Below are positions 1 to 9,428 of a DNA stretch of 62,354 bases, piece after piece. Each line of letters starts with the position of its first letter. Within the stretch, counting starts at the first letter, position 1. The notes beneath the pieces were generated by a model. That model searched no databases, had not been told where the DNA came from, and worked only from the letters and a program-made list of their open reading frames with translations. This DNA is from an uncultured Bacteroidota bacterium (GTDB taxonomy: Bacteria; Bacteroidota; Bacteroidia; UKL13-3): NCBI GenBank assembly GCA_903883965.1, contig CAISCU010000023.1, positions 1-62,354 on the forward strand, read 5' to 3'. A program made the position numbers and the translations under genes.

Positions 1-1947
1 ACTAGGAGAAAAAGTACCAAAACGTGCATCATCAGGAATAGCTGCATTTCCAGACATACCCCAACCCGCTCTTAATTTCATAAACGAAATGGTATTGTTG
101 TCTTTTAAGAAATCTTCTTCTGAAATGATCCATGCACCTGAAAGCGAAGGAAAATTTGCCCATCTGTAATTTTCTCCAAACCTTGAAGAAGCATCCATTC
201 TATAAACCGCTTGCAAATTGTATTTGCCTTTATAATCGTAATTGAAACGTCCAAAATAACTTAAGAAAGCCCAATTGGTTCCATTGTCTGAATAGATTGG
301 TGAATTTACCAAGTAACTTGGATTGCTGCTGTACAAACCTGGTACATCTGAAGCAAATGTTCTTCTTCTGATGGTATTGGCTCTTTGAAATTCGTTTCCT
401 ACCATCAGTTGTAAATGGTGGTTTTCTTTTAATGTTTTAAGGTAAGTAGCCGTTACATAATAGTTGAAGTTCTTAACAAAAGACATGTTTCTACTGGCAC
501 TTCCTGCATCTTTTTGGTTGGTTATTTCTGGTGAGCTCCAATGGTCATCAACCAAATTCATGTAATCGTAACTGGCCTGAGCCCTTACTATTAAATTTTT
601 AATTGGTGTAATGTCTAAACTTACTCCATTCAAAGCCCTGGTTTCGGCAGTTCTCCATTTCATGTTTTCCATGTCTCTAACCGGATTCTTACCTCCTCTG
701 AACCAAGTTCCATCAGCATTTTTAATTGGATAAATAGGCAAGGCTTCAGACATAGCATATCCCAAACCTCCCGACCATGCTGCATTTACACGGTTATTAA
801 CTCCGCTACTCAAAGAAGTATTTACACCCACTTTTAACCATTTGGTAACTTGGTAATCGGAATTGACTCTGGCAGTAGTTCTTACAAAATTGTTCCCTAT
901 CAAATAAGAGCCATTGTCATCATATGAAAAGTTCATTTGGGTATTGAATTTCTCTCCACCTTTTGCAGCAGTTAATGTATAGCCATGCTTTAATCCGGTT
1001 TGTATGGTTTGATCTACCCAATTGGTATTGGTAGCAAGTGCTTGGTCATAGGTTATGCCTCCGGGTAATGGAGCTCTGCCTGAATTGCCATCATTTTCCC
1101 AAGCCTCTTGGTTCAATTGCATCCATTGTTGGGCGTTCAACATTTTAGGAATTGCTGTTGGTGTAGACAAACCAACTTTAGCAGAGGCTGTAAATTTCCA
1201 ACCTTTTTTCTGAGCACGTTTGGTGGTAATTAAAATAACCCCATTTGCACCTCTTGATCCATAAATGGCATTGGCGGCAGCATCTTTTAATACTTCTATA
1301 CTTTCAATATCATCAGGGTTAATTGAAGACAATGGATTGTTGTTCATACCTCCTGAATTGCCATTCATGAACAAATCTTGGGTAACAGGAATGCCATCAA
1401 TTACATACAAAGGATCGCCACTTGCACTGATAGACGAAATACCCCTTACTCTCACAACAGAGGCAGAACCAGCTAAACCACTACCTACTGTTACTTGAAC
1501 ACCAGCAGCTTTACCTTGCATGGCTGCTTCAAAACTTGGCACTGGCAAATCGTTCAACTCTTTGCCTCCAATTTTAGAAACAGCTCCTGTTAAGTCTCTT
1601 TTTCTTTGAACTCCGTATCCCACTACAACCAATTCGTCCATTTGTTTGCGGTCTTCTTTTAAGACCACATTCATGACAACATTGTCATTTGCTAAAGTTA
1701 CTTCTTTGGTTGAACCAACAAAGCCAATGGAAGAAATTTTTAGTTTATAATAACCTGGTTGCAGCCCTTTGATCTCAAAAAAACCAAGTGCATCAGTTAC
1801 AGTGCCTTTATTGGTACCATCTATTTTAACGGTTGCGCCAATAACGGGCTCTTTTTGGGCATCTGACACCGTACCCCTTATCGATTGAGAAAAGGCAGCG
1901 TTTAGGCCAAAAACCAAAAGGAATAAAAACAGTAATTTTATTTTCAT
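1..1947 (-). CDS. SusC/RagA-family TonB-linked outer membrane receptor (3' end outside window)
   Basis: Outer-membrane receptor that imports oligosaccharides with TonB energy. The first 649 codons are visible; the gene runs off the left edge, so the rest of the barrel is missing. The start is ATG at 1947, giving a signal peptide (MKIKLLFLFLLVFGLNAAFS). A carboxypeptidase-regulatory-like domain follows (about residues 22-95), then the plug with DELVVVGYG and the SusC hallmark YGSRGANGVILITTKR. A SusD partner would be expected further left, outside the window. It is co-oriented with the GH13 gene upstream, and together with the rightward GH31 and GH13 genes this suggests malto-oligosaccharides as substrate, which is inference. 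Family assignment is firm. Confidence 0.95.
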   Translation of the reverse strand, partial: MKIKLLFLFLLVFGLNAAFSQSIRGTVSDAQKEPVIGATVKIDGTNKGTVTDALGFFEIKGLQPGYYKLKISSIGFVGSTKEVTLANDNVVMNVVLKEDRKQMDELVVVGYGVQRKRDLTGAVSKIGGKELNDLPVPSFEAAMQGKAAGVQVTVGSGLAGSASVVRVRGISSISASGDPLYVIDGIPVTQDLFMNGNSGGMNNNPLSSINPDDIESIEVLKDAAANAIYGSRGANGVILITTKRAQKKGWKFTASAKVGLSTPTAIPKMLNAQQWMQLNQEAWENDGNSGRAPLPGGITYDQALATNTNWVDQTIQTGLKHGYTLTAAKGGEKFNTQMNFSYDDNGSYLIGNNFVRTTARVNSDYQVTKWLKVGVNTSLSSGVNNRVNAAWSGGLGYAMSEALPIYPIKNADGTWFRGGKNPVRDMENMKWRTAETRALNGVSLDITPIKNLIVRAQASYDYMNLVDDHWSSPEITNQKDAGSASRNMSFVKNFNYYVTATYLKTLKENHHLQLMVGNEFQRANTIRRRTFASDVPGLYSSNPSYLVNSPIYSDNGTNWAFLSYFGRFNYDYKGKYNLQAVYRMDASSRFGENYRWANFPSLSGAWIISEEDFLKDNNTISFMKLRAGWGMSGNAAIPDDARFGTFSPS

Positions 1948-2054
1948 GCTCGCTTTTAAATTGTTGTTAATTTGAATTGAATTCAATGTTTGTTTGACAG
2001 GGGTGAATTTCAGAAAACCATTGTAGTTTTCTGTTCAGACAATGCATTGAGGGT

Positions 2055-2086
2055 CCAAAATACCATATTGATACAAATTGTACAAA
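2055..2086 (-). promoter_or_regulatory. candidate promoter of the SusC-like gene
   Basis: Read leftward, TTTG, 20 bases, then TATTTTGG: one mismatch to the Bacteroidota consensus TTTG-N19-21-TAnnTTTG. It would give a leader of about 100 bases before the ATG at 1947. A nearby direct repeat of CAATTTGTA overlaps it. Pattern match only. Confidence 0.35.
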
Positions 2087-2118
2087 TTGGGTAATGAATT
2101 TCTGTAATTTTTTTCAAG

Positions 2119-4956
2119 TTAATTCTTCAGGAACCTCAATAATGACGCGCCATTTAAAGAATTGTCAATTTTTATGAAGTACAAGCCGTTTGGCAATGAT
2201 GAGGTATTGATTTGAATGAGGTAAGTTGAATTGGCTTGTTGAACCATTTCCACTGGCAACTGTATAGATTTACCTGCAATGTCATAAAAGTTCAAATGAG
2301 GCCTTTGTTGGTATTGGTTCAGTTCTAAATAAACCAAGTCACTACTTGGGTTTGGATAGAGCAACACCTCCTGTTTGCTAACGGTATTTGGCAGAACTCC
2401 TGTAGTAATAGGTTGCAAATACAAAGACCTATTGGTGTATACTTTAAAATTACCAGGAGCCAACACTATGGTATCAGCTACATTATTTACCATAATAGAA
2501 TCAGCACTAAAGGCATCATACCAAGTTCCTGTTTGTTGGAATTGCGGTTGTACAGTAGCATTTTTTAAATCAAAATTTGCTATAACCAATGTGTGCATGG
2601 CACTGTCCCATATTTTTAACACCTTAGTTGTTCCTGTTACACTGAAAGTGTATTGGTCAGAGTTGATTGCAGCCAGCGTTTTTAAATAGCCCAATCTTTG
2701 AACGGTCTGTAACAATTTGAATCGATCAGGGTCTGACAGGTAATTCCATAAAATTGGTTTGTTTCCAGTTCTTCCATTTTGGTCTATGCTAATATCGTAC
2801 CCCAATTCACCAAACTGCCAAATCATTTTTGGACCACGAAGAGGAATCAACATAGCCATTGCAGCTGCCATTCGGTTCAATCCAACTTTTGTTTGTTTCA
2901 CATTATAGGTTCCAGAAACATTGCCGTAAATATTATTTTTATACATCAAGCGCTCTTCATCATGACTTTCAGCATAAGTAAGCAATTGAGGGGCATTCCA
3001 ATTTCTAGACTTGTAATTTCCCCAACTTAAATCTTGTTTAGATCCTGCGTAACCCATGGTAGCTTCATTGTAAGCATCGGTCATTTTACCCCACAATAAA
3101 AAACCATTGTTTGCCAAAACCGTTTCTTCTTGGTTTTCTCCCAAGTGTTCCAGAATCATATAGCAATCGGCACAGTTTTTTCTGAATTCAGTTTTCATTC
3201 TATTGAGCAAGGCTACCCTACTGGCATCATACGCATTCCAAGCTGAAACATTTTCGCCAGTGTTTTTTTGAGTGAACCCCTTTGACAAATCAAATCGGTA
3301 ACCATCAATGTGGTATTCCTTGACCCAATAAGCTAATACCCTGTCTATAAAATCTTGCGTGAACTGACTTTCGTGGTTGTAGTCATAACCCACACTGTAT
3401 GGATGGGTTGCAGTTGGATTGAACCACACATTGTTTTCTGGCTTACCCGTGTTTTTGTTGAAATACAATTTCACCTGAGGGTTTAGCCCCCAAGAGTGAT
3501 TGAGTACAATATCCATTACTACTGCAATGCCATTTTGGTGACAGTTCTCAATAAAATATTTGAAAGCATTTTTGGTGCCATAATACTTGTCAACAGCAAA
3601 AAAGAAATTGGGATTATAGCCCCAACTTTCGTTTCCATCAAATTCGTTCACTGGCATTAATTCTATGACATTGATGCCCATTTTCTTGAAATAAGCAATG
3701 GTATCAGTCAATGTTTGAAAATCGTGTCTGGCTATAAAATCTCTGAGCAATAATTCATATACAAAAAGCTTGTCGCTTGCTGGCTTTACAAAACCTGAAT
3801 CGTGCCATACAAATGCTTGTTGTTTTGTTTGAAAAACTGAAACAGGGTCTGTGGTTAAGCCAGTAGGATAAGGAATTAAATTTGGATAAGTAACTGCTGG
3901 AATGTAACTGTCATTCCAAGGGTCGAGTTGCTTATCGGCATACACATCAGCAATGGTAATTTTTTCTTCATCTACCACATATTGGTAGCGGTATTCCTTA
4001 CCAGGAATGAGGTTATTCAGTTGTACCCAATACCTACTGCCATCAGGAGTTTTGTTCATTCTGTATGCAGAGTCCAGCTCCCAATTGCTAAAGTCACCCA
4101 TTGCAAAAGCAAATTGTTTATTGGGAGCCAGTAATTTTAACACAACTGTTTGGCTATCTATATAATTAATGCCATCAACAGTGCCAACAGGACTTTGCAT
4201 GATATTTAATGTCCCTTTTAAAATCACATAAGAAGTATCGAAAGTCCTTGCAGAACCTTTTATTCCCTCTAATACAATACGTGCTTTTTGGCTTTCTAAA
4301 GTATCTAATAAAAAGGTAAAGTTCAAAGTTGAATCGGCCATTACAGATTGAACCAAATTGCCATTGATGTACAAATTGAGTGCAGCAGCGGACGAAGCGT
4401 TTCCATTGACAACAATCGCCTCTGTTTTAGAAACAAAACTGTGCTTAGTTGGACTTTGCAGCTTCACTTCAAAAACTCCACTAGAAATTGGAATGTACAA
4501 ATCGGCGCCACCAATATCTGCACCTTTTTTACTTGAATTGCCATTGGCATTGTGAAAAACCACCGCAATTTTTTGAACTGTTTCACCAACAGGAACCCCA
4601 AAAAAACTTCTTATATGAAAGCGAAGCATCCATTTGTTATTGCCTAAACTACTCATTCTTGTTTTGGCAAAATCTTGTCCCCAAGCCCCTTGCACATATT
4701 TCCAATCGCTGCCATTTTTACTCAAATTGGTAATTAAACCTATATGCGCAATGCATTTGCTTTCTCCAAGCAAACCTGCATTTCCTTTGCTAGCATCAAA
4801 GTAGAGGGTCACAGAATCGTCTGCAGTTGCAAAAGCTGGACTGATATAAACCACTTGCGCATGTAGCTTTTGTAAAGAAAACAAACAAATTAATAACAGG
4901 TATTTTAAGCCAATAGCTGCTTCTAAGCGGGTGAAAACAAGTTTAAATTTTAACAT
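2119..4956 (-). CDS. secreted GH13 alpha-amylase-like enzyme with type IX sorting domain
   Basis: Predicted alpha-glucan hydrolase, 945 residues. After an N-terminal export signal ending near HAQ come two beta-sandwich regions (about 35-250, then a CBM48/E-set-like part near 270-350). The GH13 barrel starts near 390. Family motifs are visible: VVMDIVLNHSWG, the nucleophile aspartate in DGYRFDLSKGF (about 552), the acid/base glutamate in ILEHLGEN (about 600) and ESHDEER (about 664). The last 80 or so residues begin LYPNPSSD and end in a beta-rich type A type IX sorting domain, so the enzyme should be exported and attached to the surface. It lies upstream of, and co-oriented with, the SusC-like gene. 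Exact substrate and cleavage preference cannot be read from the sequence. Confidence 0.92.
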   Translation of the reverse strand: MLKFKLVFTRLEAAIGLKYLLLICLFSLQKLHAQVVYISPAFATADDSVTLYFDASKGNAGLLGESKCIAHIGLITNLSKNGSDWKYVQGAWGQDFAKTRMSSLGNNKWMLRFHIRSFFGVPVGETVQKIAVVFHNANGNSSKKGADIGGADLYIPISSGVFEVKLQSPTKHSFVSKTEAIVVNGNASSAAALNLYINGNLVQSVMADSTLNFTFLLDTLESQKARIVLEGIKGSARTFDTSYVILKGTLNIMQSPVGTVDGINYIDSQTVVLKLLAPNKQFAFAMGDFSNWELDSAYRMNKTPDGSRYWVQLNNLIPGKEYRYQYVVDEEKITIADVYADKQLDPWNDSYIPAVTYPNLIPYPTGLTTDPVSVFQTKQQAFVWHDSGFVKPASDKLFVYELLLRDFIARHDFQTLTDTIAYFKKMGINVIELMPVNEFDGNESWGYNPNFFFAVDKYYGTKNAFKYFIENCHQNGIAVVMDIVLNHSWGLNPQVKLYFNKNTGKPENNVWFNPTATHPYSVGYDYNHESQFTQDFIDRVLAYWVKEYHIDGYRFDLSKGFTQKNTGENVSAWNAYDASRVALLNRMKTEFRKNCADCYMILEHLGENQEETVLANNGFLLWGKMTDAYNEATMGYAGSKQDLSWGNYKSRNWNAPQLLTYAESHDEERLMYKNNIYGNVSGTYNVKQTKVGLNRMAAAMAMLIPLRGPKMIWQFGELGYDISIDQNGRTGNKPILWNYLSDPDRFKLLQTVQRLGYLKTLAAINSDQYTFSVTGTTKVLKIWDSAMHTLVIANFDLKNATVQPQFQQTGTWYDAFSADSIMVNNVADTIVLAPGNFKVYTNRSLYLQPITTGVLPNTVSKQEVLLYPNPSSDLVYLELNQYQQRPHLNFYDIAGKSIQLPVEMVQQANSTYLIQINTSSLPNGLYFIKIDNSLNGASLLRFLKN

Positions 4957-5039
4957 TTTTTAATTTTACAAATGGTTTCTTTTATGATTTTACAATTTTA
5001 CATAAATTGCCGCCACTTATTAATTACAATTATATAAAT

Positions 5040-6779
5040 ATGAAAAAACTATTACTTTTAGCTTTTGCGGTTGCCTCGTTGTCGAGTGCATTTGCAAAAA
5101 AAGTGGTGTTCCGTGTGGACATGACTGGACAAACCCTTAGCCAAAATGGCTTACATGTAGTTGGAAACTTCCAAAACACTGATTATGAAGGAAGCAACGA
5201 TAATGATTCTTTAAAAAACTGGGATCCGGCAGCATATGAATTAACCAATGGTGGTTCTGGAAACATCTACTCTATCATGTTAGACATGAAGGGAGATATG
5301 GTTTATGAATTCAAATTTGTAAACGATAACAGCTGGGGTGCTGGTGAAGAGAAAGTTCCTTCAGCATGCCAAGTAGGCGGAGGTAATGGAAATCGTTGGG
5401 TGTACATTCCAGAAGGTACTGATACCATTTCATTGCCTGCTATTTTATTTGGTGGTAACGCTGAAGCGGGTAAAACTGCCATCCGTTTAACAGTTGACAT
5501 GTCATTAACCAGTGGTGTTGATGCCAATGGTGTGCATGTAGCAGGTTCATTCCAAAGATGGAACCCAGCTGGTACCAAAATGGTTAACTACACAGGCAAT
5601 GGAAAATTCTCAGGTGGCAAATACATGACAATAGTTTATGCTGATACCAATTCTGGTTTGGCTAAATTCAAATTCATCAATGGTAACAATTGGGATAATT
5701 CAGAGTCAGTTCCTAACGAATGTAAAGTAGACAACGATGGTAACAGAGGTGTAACCGTGGGCACAGATGCAATCACAGTTGATGTTTGTTATAGCAAATG
5801 TGGCGTTTGTGTAGTTGTACCTAAATACAATATCACTTTCAATGTAGACGTAGAAAGCATTTGTGGTGTTGATTCAGTTGACGTTGCTGGTGGTTTATTA
5901 GATGGTTCATGGGGAGATGGAAACAAAATGACATTGGTGAGCAATAGCAAATACACTGGTTCACAACTGAGCATTGATTCAGGTTCAACCGTAGCTTTCA
6001 AATACCGTTACTACAAAAATGGCATCAGAAACTGGGAGCAAATTGCCACTGGTTCTGGAAACCGTGAATTAAAAATTACCAGCGATACTGTTTTAGATGC
6101 AAATTGCTTTAACACATTTACAGCTTGTAACCCACGCCCAGCTTCTCAAACCATTACTTTCAAAGCTGATTTGAGCAATGAAATCCCTGGAGATTCTGTT
6201 TACTTAGTATTGGATTACCTAGGTGGCTGGAAAAACGCAGTAGCTATGGAAGCAGTTGCTGGACAACCAGGTATTTTCTCTAAAACCGTTACTGAAGTTT
6301 GTAACGGTACTGTATACTACTATTTCATCAACGGAAGCTTTGCTGATGAGGCAGGTGCTACTAAAAATCAAGAGAAATTCAATGATACTACAGACCGTGC
6401 TTGTACCAAACCAAATGGTGTAGGTGGTTTCCAACGCGAATTGGTTCGTACCACAGGTGATGCACAAACTTTAGGTTTCATTTTTGGTTCTTGCAAACCA
6501 ATTGAAGCTACTTCAATCAGAGATAATGCTAGCTTAAACAACAGCATGCGCATCTACCCTAACCCAACAAGTACTTACACAGTAGTTGAGTTCAATGATA
6601 ATGCTAGCAAACACAATGTTGCTATTTTAGATATTACTGGTAGAACAGTTAGAACTTACAATAACTACGAGTTCAATGCTATCAGAATTGACAGAGAAAA
6701 TTTAACTTCTGGCACTTATTTCATTCAAGTTGTTAACAACAACAACCAAACTGGTACCATCAAATTAATGATCGACTAA
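5040..6779 (+). CDS. secreted multi-module beta-sandwich protein with type IX sorting domain, putative glycan-binding
   Basis: The start is ATG at 5040 because it yields a clean signal peptide (MKKLLLLAFAVASLSSAFA); an upstream in-frame start at 5007 would bury it. Four successive modules of about 100 residues begin with similar strands (VVFRVDM, IRLTVDM, ITFNVDV, ITFKADL). The first two share GxHVxGxFQ and a KFxN(D/G)N(S/N)W pattern, resembling the starch-binding or E-set folds of SusE/SusF-like proteins. The C-terminus starts RIYPNPTS and is a type A type IX sorting domain. No catalytic motif is seen. It sits between two amylases and upstream of a GH31 gene, so a surface starch-binding role is a reasonable inference, not shown by the sequence. 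A strong terminator follows. Confidence 0.85.
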   Translation: MKKLLLLAFAVASLSSAFAKKVVFRVDMTGQTLSQNGLHVVGNFQNTDYEGSNDNDSLKNWDPAAYELTNGGSGNIYSIMLDMKGDMVYEFKFVNDNSWGAGEEKVPSACQVGGGNGNRWVYIPEGTDTISLPAILFGGNAEAGKTAIRLTVDMSLTSGVDANGVHVAGSFQRWNPAGTKMVNYTGNGKFSGGKYMTIVYADTNSGLAKFKFINGNNWDNSESVPNECKVDNDGNRGVTVGTDAITVDVCYSKCGVCVVVPKYNITFNVDVESICGVDSVDVAGGLLDGSWGDGNKMTLVSNSKYTGSQLSIDSGSTVAFKYRYYKNGIRNWEQIATGSGNRELKITSDTVLDANCFNTFTACNPRPASQTITFKADLSNEIPGDSVYLVLDYLGGWKNAVAMEAVAGQPGIFSKTVTEVCNGTVYYYFINGSFADEAGATKNQEKFNDTTDRACTKPNGVGGFQRELVRTTGDAQTLGFIFGSCKPIEATSIRDNASLNNSMRIYPNPTSTYTVVEFNDNASKHNVAILDITGRTVRTYNNYEFNAIRIDRENLTSGTYFIQVVNNNNQTGTIKLMID

Positions 6780-6797
6780 TTTGGTTCTTTCAATAGG

Positions 6798-6840
6798 AGA
6801 AAGTCCGGGCAAGCTAGCTTGCCCGGACTTTCTTTTTTTA
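6798..6840 (+). terminator. strong intrinsic terminator after the modular glycan-locus protein
   Basis: A perfect 36-base palindrome (6798-6833), GC-rich in its core (GTCCGGGCAAGC and its complement), is followed by six T. It separates the modular protein gene from the GH31 gene and should terminate efficiently. Confidence 0.92.
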
Positions 6841-6903
6841 ACAGGCCTATCCTTTATTTAAAAATCAGCTATTTTCAATATTATTGTTGTAAAAATCTAT
6901 CAC

Positions 6904-9360
6904 ATGTTCAAACATATTAGTTTATTTATTCTAGCATTAACACTTCAGTTGAGCTTACAAGCTCAGGTATTGTTCAAAGGCTTGGGAGACCAAACTTCTT
7001 TAACCCGAATCAACAATGGCATTCTCATTCAAACCAGTAATGGAATGGCAAGGGTATTGGTTTATTCTGCAAGTACAATTAGAATCAGCATTACCAAGAA
7101 CCAACAATTTGATGATTTCAGTTATGCTGTTATTACAAATCCAACAGGTAATTCTTTTAAAATCAATGAGCAACCAACAAGCACGGAAATTACAACCGAT
7201 TCGTGCAAATTAATCATCAGCAAAAACCCGGTAAGGTTTCAACTTTTCAACCATAAAAACGAATTGCTCAACGAGGATGAACCTGCATTTGGAACTGCAT
7301 GGATTGGCGAAGACGTAAGTACATATAAGAAATTACAAGAAGGCGAACGCTTTATTGGCTTAGGAGAAAAAACGGGTAATTTAGACCGCAGAGGTGAAGG
7401 TTATACCAATTGGAATACCGACTATTTTGGATACCCATCTAACGGTGATCCATTGTATGCAACCATTCCATTTTACATAGGTATTCACCACCAAAGAACG
7501 TATGGTATTTTCATGGACAACACGTCTAAATCACATTTTAATTTTGGGGCTTCAAACGAACGATTCAGTTCATTTACAGCCGAAGAAGGCGACATGAATT
7601 ATTACCTCATAGGCAATTCAACAGTAGCAGGAATCATTCAATCTTATACAGATTTAACTGGTAGAATTGAAATGCCCAGCTTATGGAGTATTGGCTTCCA
7701 ACAATGTAGATACAGCTATTACCCAGAATCGGAGGTATTAACATTGGCCAAAACTTTCAGAGACAAAAAAATACCTGCAGATGTATTGTATTTTGACATT
7801 CATTACATGGATCAATACAAAATTTTCACTTGGAACAACGAAAGGTTTCCAGACCCTAAACGCATGTTAAACCAATTGGGGCAAATGGGATTCAAAAATG
7901 TGGTAATTGTTGACCCAGGTATTAAAGTAGAAAAATCATACAAGAGTTACGAAGAAGGCGTTCAACAAAACTTGTTTATGAAATACCCTGACGGCACCGA
8001 TTTTATTGCATCTGTTTGGCCAGGCCGTTGCCATTTCCCTGATTTTACAAATGAAAAAACCAGGCTATGGTGGGGAAATTCATTCAAAGGTTATGTCAAT
8101 GATGGTATTGATGGATTTTGGAACGATATGAACGAACCCGCATCTTGGGGGCAAAAATATCCTGATTTGGTGCAAGCCTATTACGAAGGCCAAAAAGCCA
8201 ATCACAGAAAATGGCACAATATCTATGGCATGCAAATGGCCAGAGCCACCTATGAAGGAACCAAAAAACTGTTAAACAACAAAAGACCATTAATTTTAAC
8301 AAGAGCTGCTTATGCTGGAACCCAAAGATACAGTGCCATCTGGACCGGAGACAACCAATCAAATGACGAAAGTATTTTAACTGGTGTAAGGTTGGTAAAC
8401 AGTTTGGGCCTTAGTGGTATGGCCAATGCTGGTTATGATGTAGGTGGATTTGCAGGTGAATGTAGCCCTGCCACTTTTGCCAGATGGATTTCAATTGGTG
8501 CATTTTGTCCGTTTTACAGAAACCACAAAATGATTGATGCCAAAGACAGTGAACCTTGGAGCTATGGCGAAAAAGTGGAAGAAATTTCTAGAAACTATAT
8601 ATCGTTGCGTTACAAACTCATGCCTTATTTGTACTCAGCATTTTACGAAGCCAGTCAAACAGGAATGCCAGTAGCTCGTTCATTGGCCATTTCATACACC
8701 CATGACCCGCTTGTATATGACTGGAAATACCAAAACCAGTATTTATTTGGAAACGGCATTATGGTTGCACCAGTAGTTGGAAGCACACAAATTACAAAAG
8801 TTTATTTGCCTAAAGGAAGCGATTGGTACGACTTGTACAATGAAGAAAAACTTACTGGTGGCAACGAAATTTATGTCGAAACTCCATTAGAAAAGTTACC
8901 TGCGTATGTGAAAGGAAGTAGCATTTTACCTATGCAAAGTTTGGTTCAACACGCTGATGAAATGCCAACAGATACATTGTATTTACACTTGTATAAAGGA
9001 ACCGAAAACAATAGCTTCAGTTACTACGAAGACGCTGGCGATGGATACGACTACCAAAATGGCGCTTTCCATCAAAGACAAATTGTATATACCGCAAAAA
9101 ACAACGAGTTGGTTTTAGAAGCTTCAAAAGGAAATTTAAACAGCAAATTCAAACATGTGAAAGTTTATTTCCACGGATTTGGCGACTTAAAACAAATAAA
9201 AACAAACAATGCAATGGTGAAATGTGGCAAAGAAAAATTCAAACTCATGAACGATATTCCTCAGTTTGATCCAATTGGAAAAGCCTTAAATGCAAATTTG
9301 AGCCATTTACCAACTGCTTCATTCAGCAATAACAATTCTCGTATTGTTGTAAAATGGTAA
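6904..9360 (+). CDS. exported GH31 alpha-glucosidase
   Basis: Releases glucose from the non-reducing ends of alpha-glucans. It has 818 residues with a signal peptide ending LSLQAQ. An N-terminal beta-sandwich is followed by the GH31 barrel. Visible motifs are GFWNDMNEPASWG with the nucleophile aspartate near 406, the acid/base aspartate in WTGDNQS near 483, and GYDVGGF. A C-terminal beta-sandwich region completes the usual GH31 plan. There is no type IX sorting domain at the end (it stops SNNNSRIVVKW), so it is probably periplasmic while its neighbours are surface exposed; this division of labour is inferred. It is flanked by terminators on both sides and so probably has its own transcript. 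Confidence 0.95.
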   Translation: MFKHISLFILALTLQLSLQAQVLFKGLGDQTSLTRINNGILIQTSNGMARVLVYSASTIRISITKNQQFDDFSYAVITNPTGNSFKINEQPTSTEITTDSCKLIISKNPVRFQLFNHKNELLNEDEPAFGTAWIGEDVSTYKKLQEGERFIGLGEKTGNLDRRGEGYTNWNTDYFGYPSNGDPLYATIPFYIGIHHQRTYGIFMDNTSKSHFNFGASNERFSSFTAEEGDMNYYLIGNSTVAGIIQSYTDLTGRIEMPSLWSIGFQQCRYSYYPESEVLTLAKTFRDKKIPADVLYFDIHYMDQYKIFTWNNERFPDPKRMLNQLGQMGFKNVVIVDPGIKVEKSYKSYEEGVQQNLFMKYPDGTDFIASVWPGRCHFPDFTNEKTRLWWGNSFKGYVNDGIDGFWNDMNEPASWGQKYPDLVQAYYEGQKANHRKWHNIYGMQMARATYEGTKKLLNNKRPLILTRAAYAGTQRYSAIWTGDNQSNDESILTGVRLVNSLGLSGMANAGYDVGGFAGECSPATFARWISIGAFCPFYRNHKMIDAKDSEPWSYGEKVEEISRNYISLRYKLMPYLYSAFYEASQTGMPVARSLAISYTHDPLVYDWKYQNQYLFGNGIMVAPVVGSTQITKVYLPKGSDWYDLYNEEKLTGGNEIYVETPLEKLPAYVKGSSILPMQSLVQHADEMPTDTLYLHLYKGTENNSFSYYEDAGDGYDYQNGAFHQRQIVYTAKNNELVLEASKGNLNSKFKHVKVYFHGFGDLKQIKTNNAMVKCGKEKFKLMNDIPQFDPIGKALNANLSHLPTASFSNNNSRIVVKW

Positions 9361-9383
9361 ATTCAATTTAAAACTAATTACAG

Positions 9384-9415
9384 AAAGGAGTGTTCGCAAG
9401 TACACTCCTTTTTTT
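9384..9415 (+). terminator. intrinsic terminator after the GH31 gene
   Basis: A 10-bp stem (AAAGGAGTGT with ACACTCCTTT), an 8-base loop and a following T run, ending 13 bases before the next start codon. Confidence 0.85.
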
Positions 9416-9428
9416 GTAAATTTATAGT

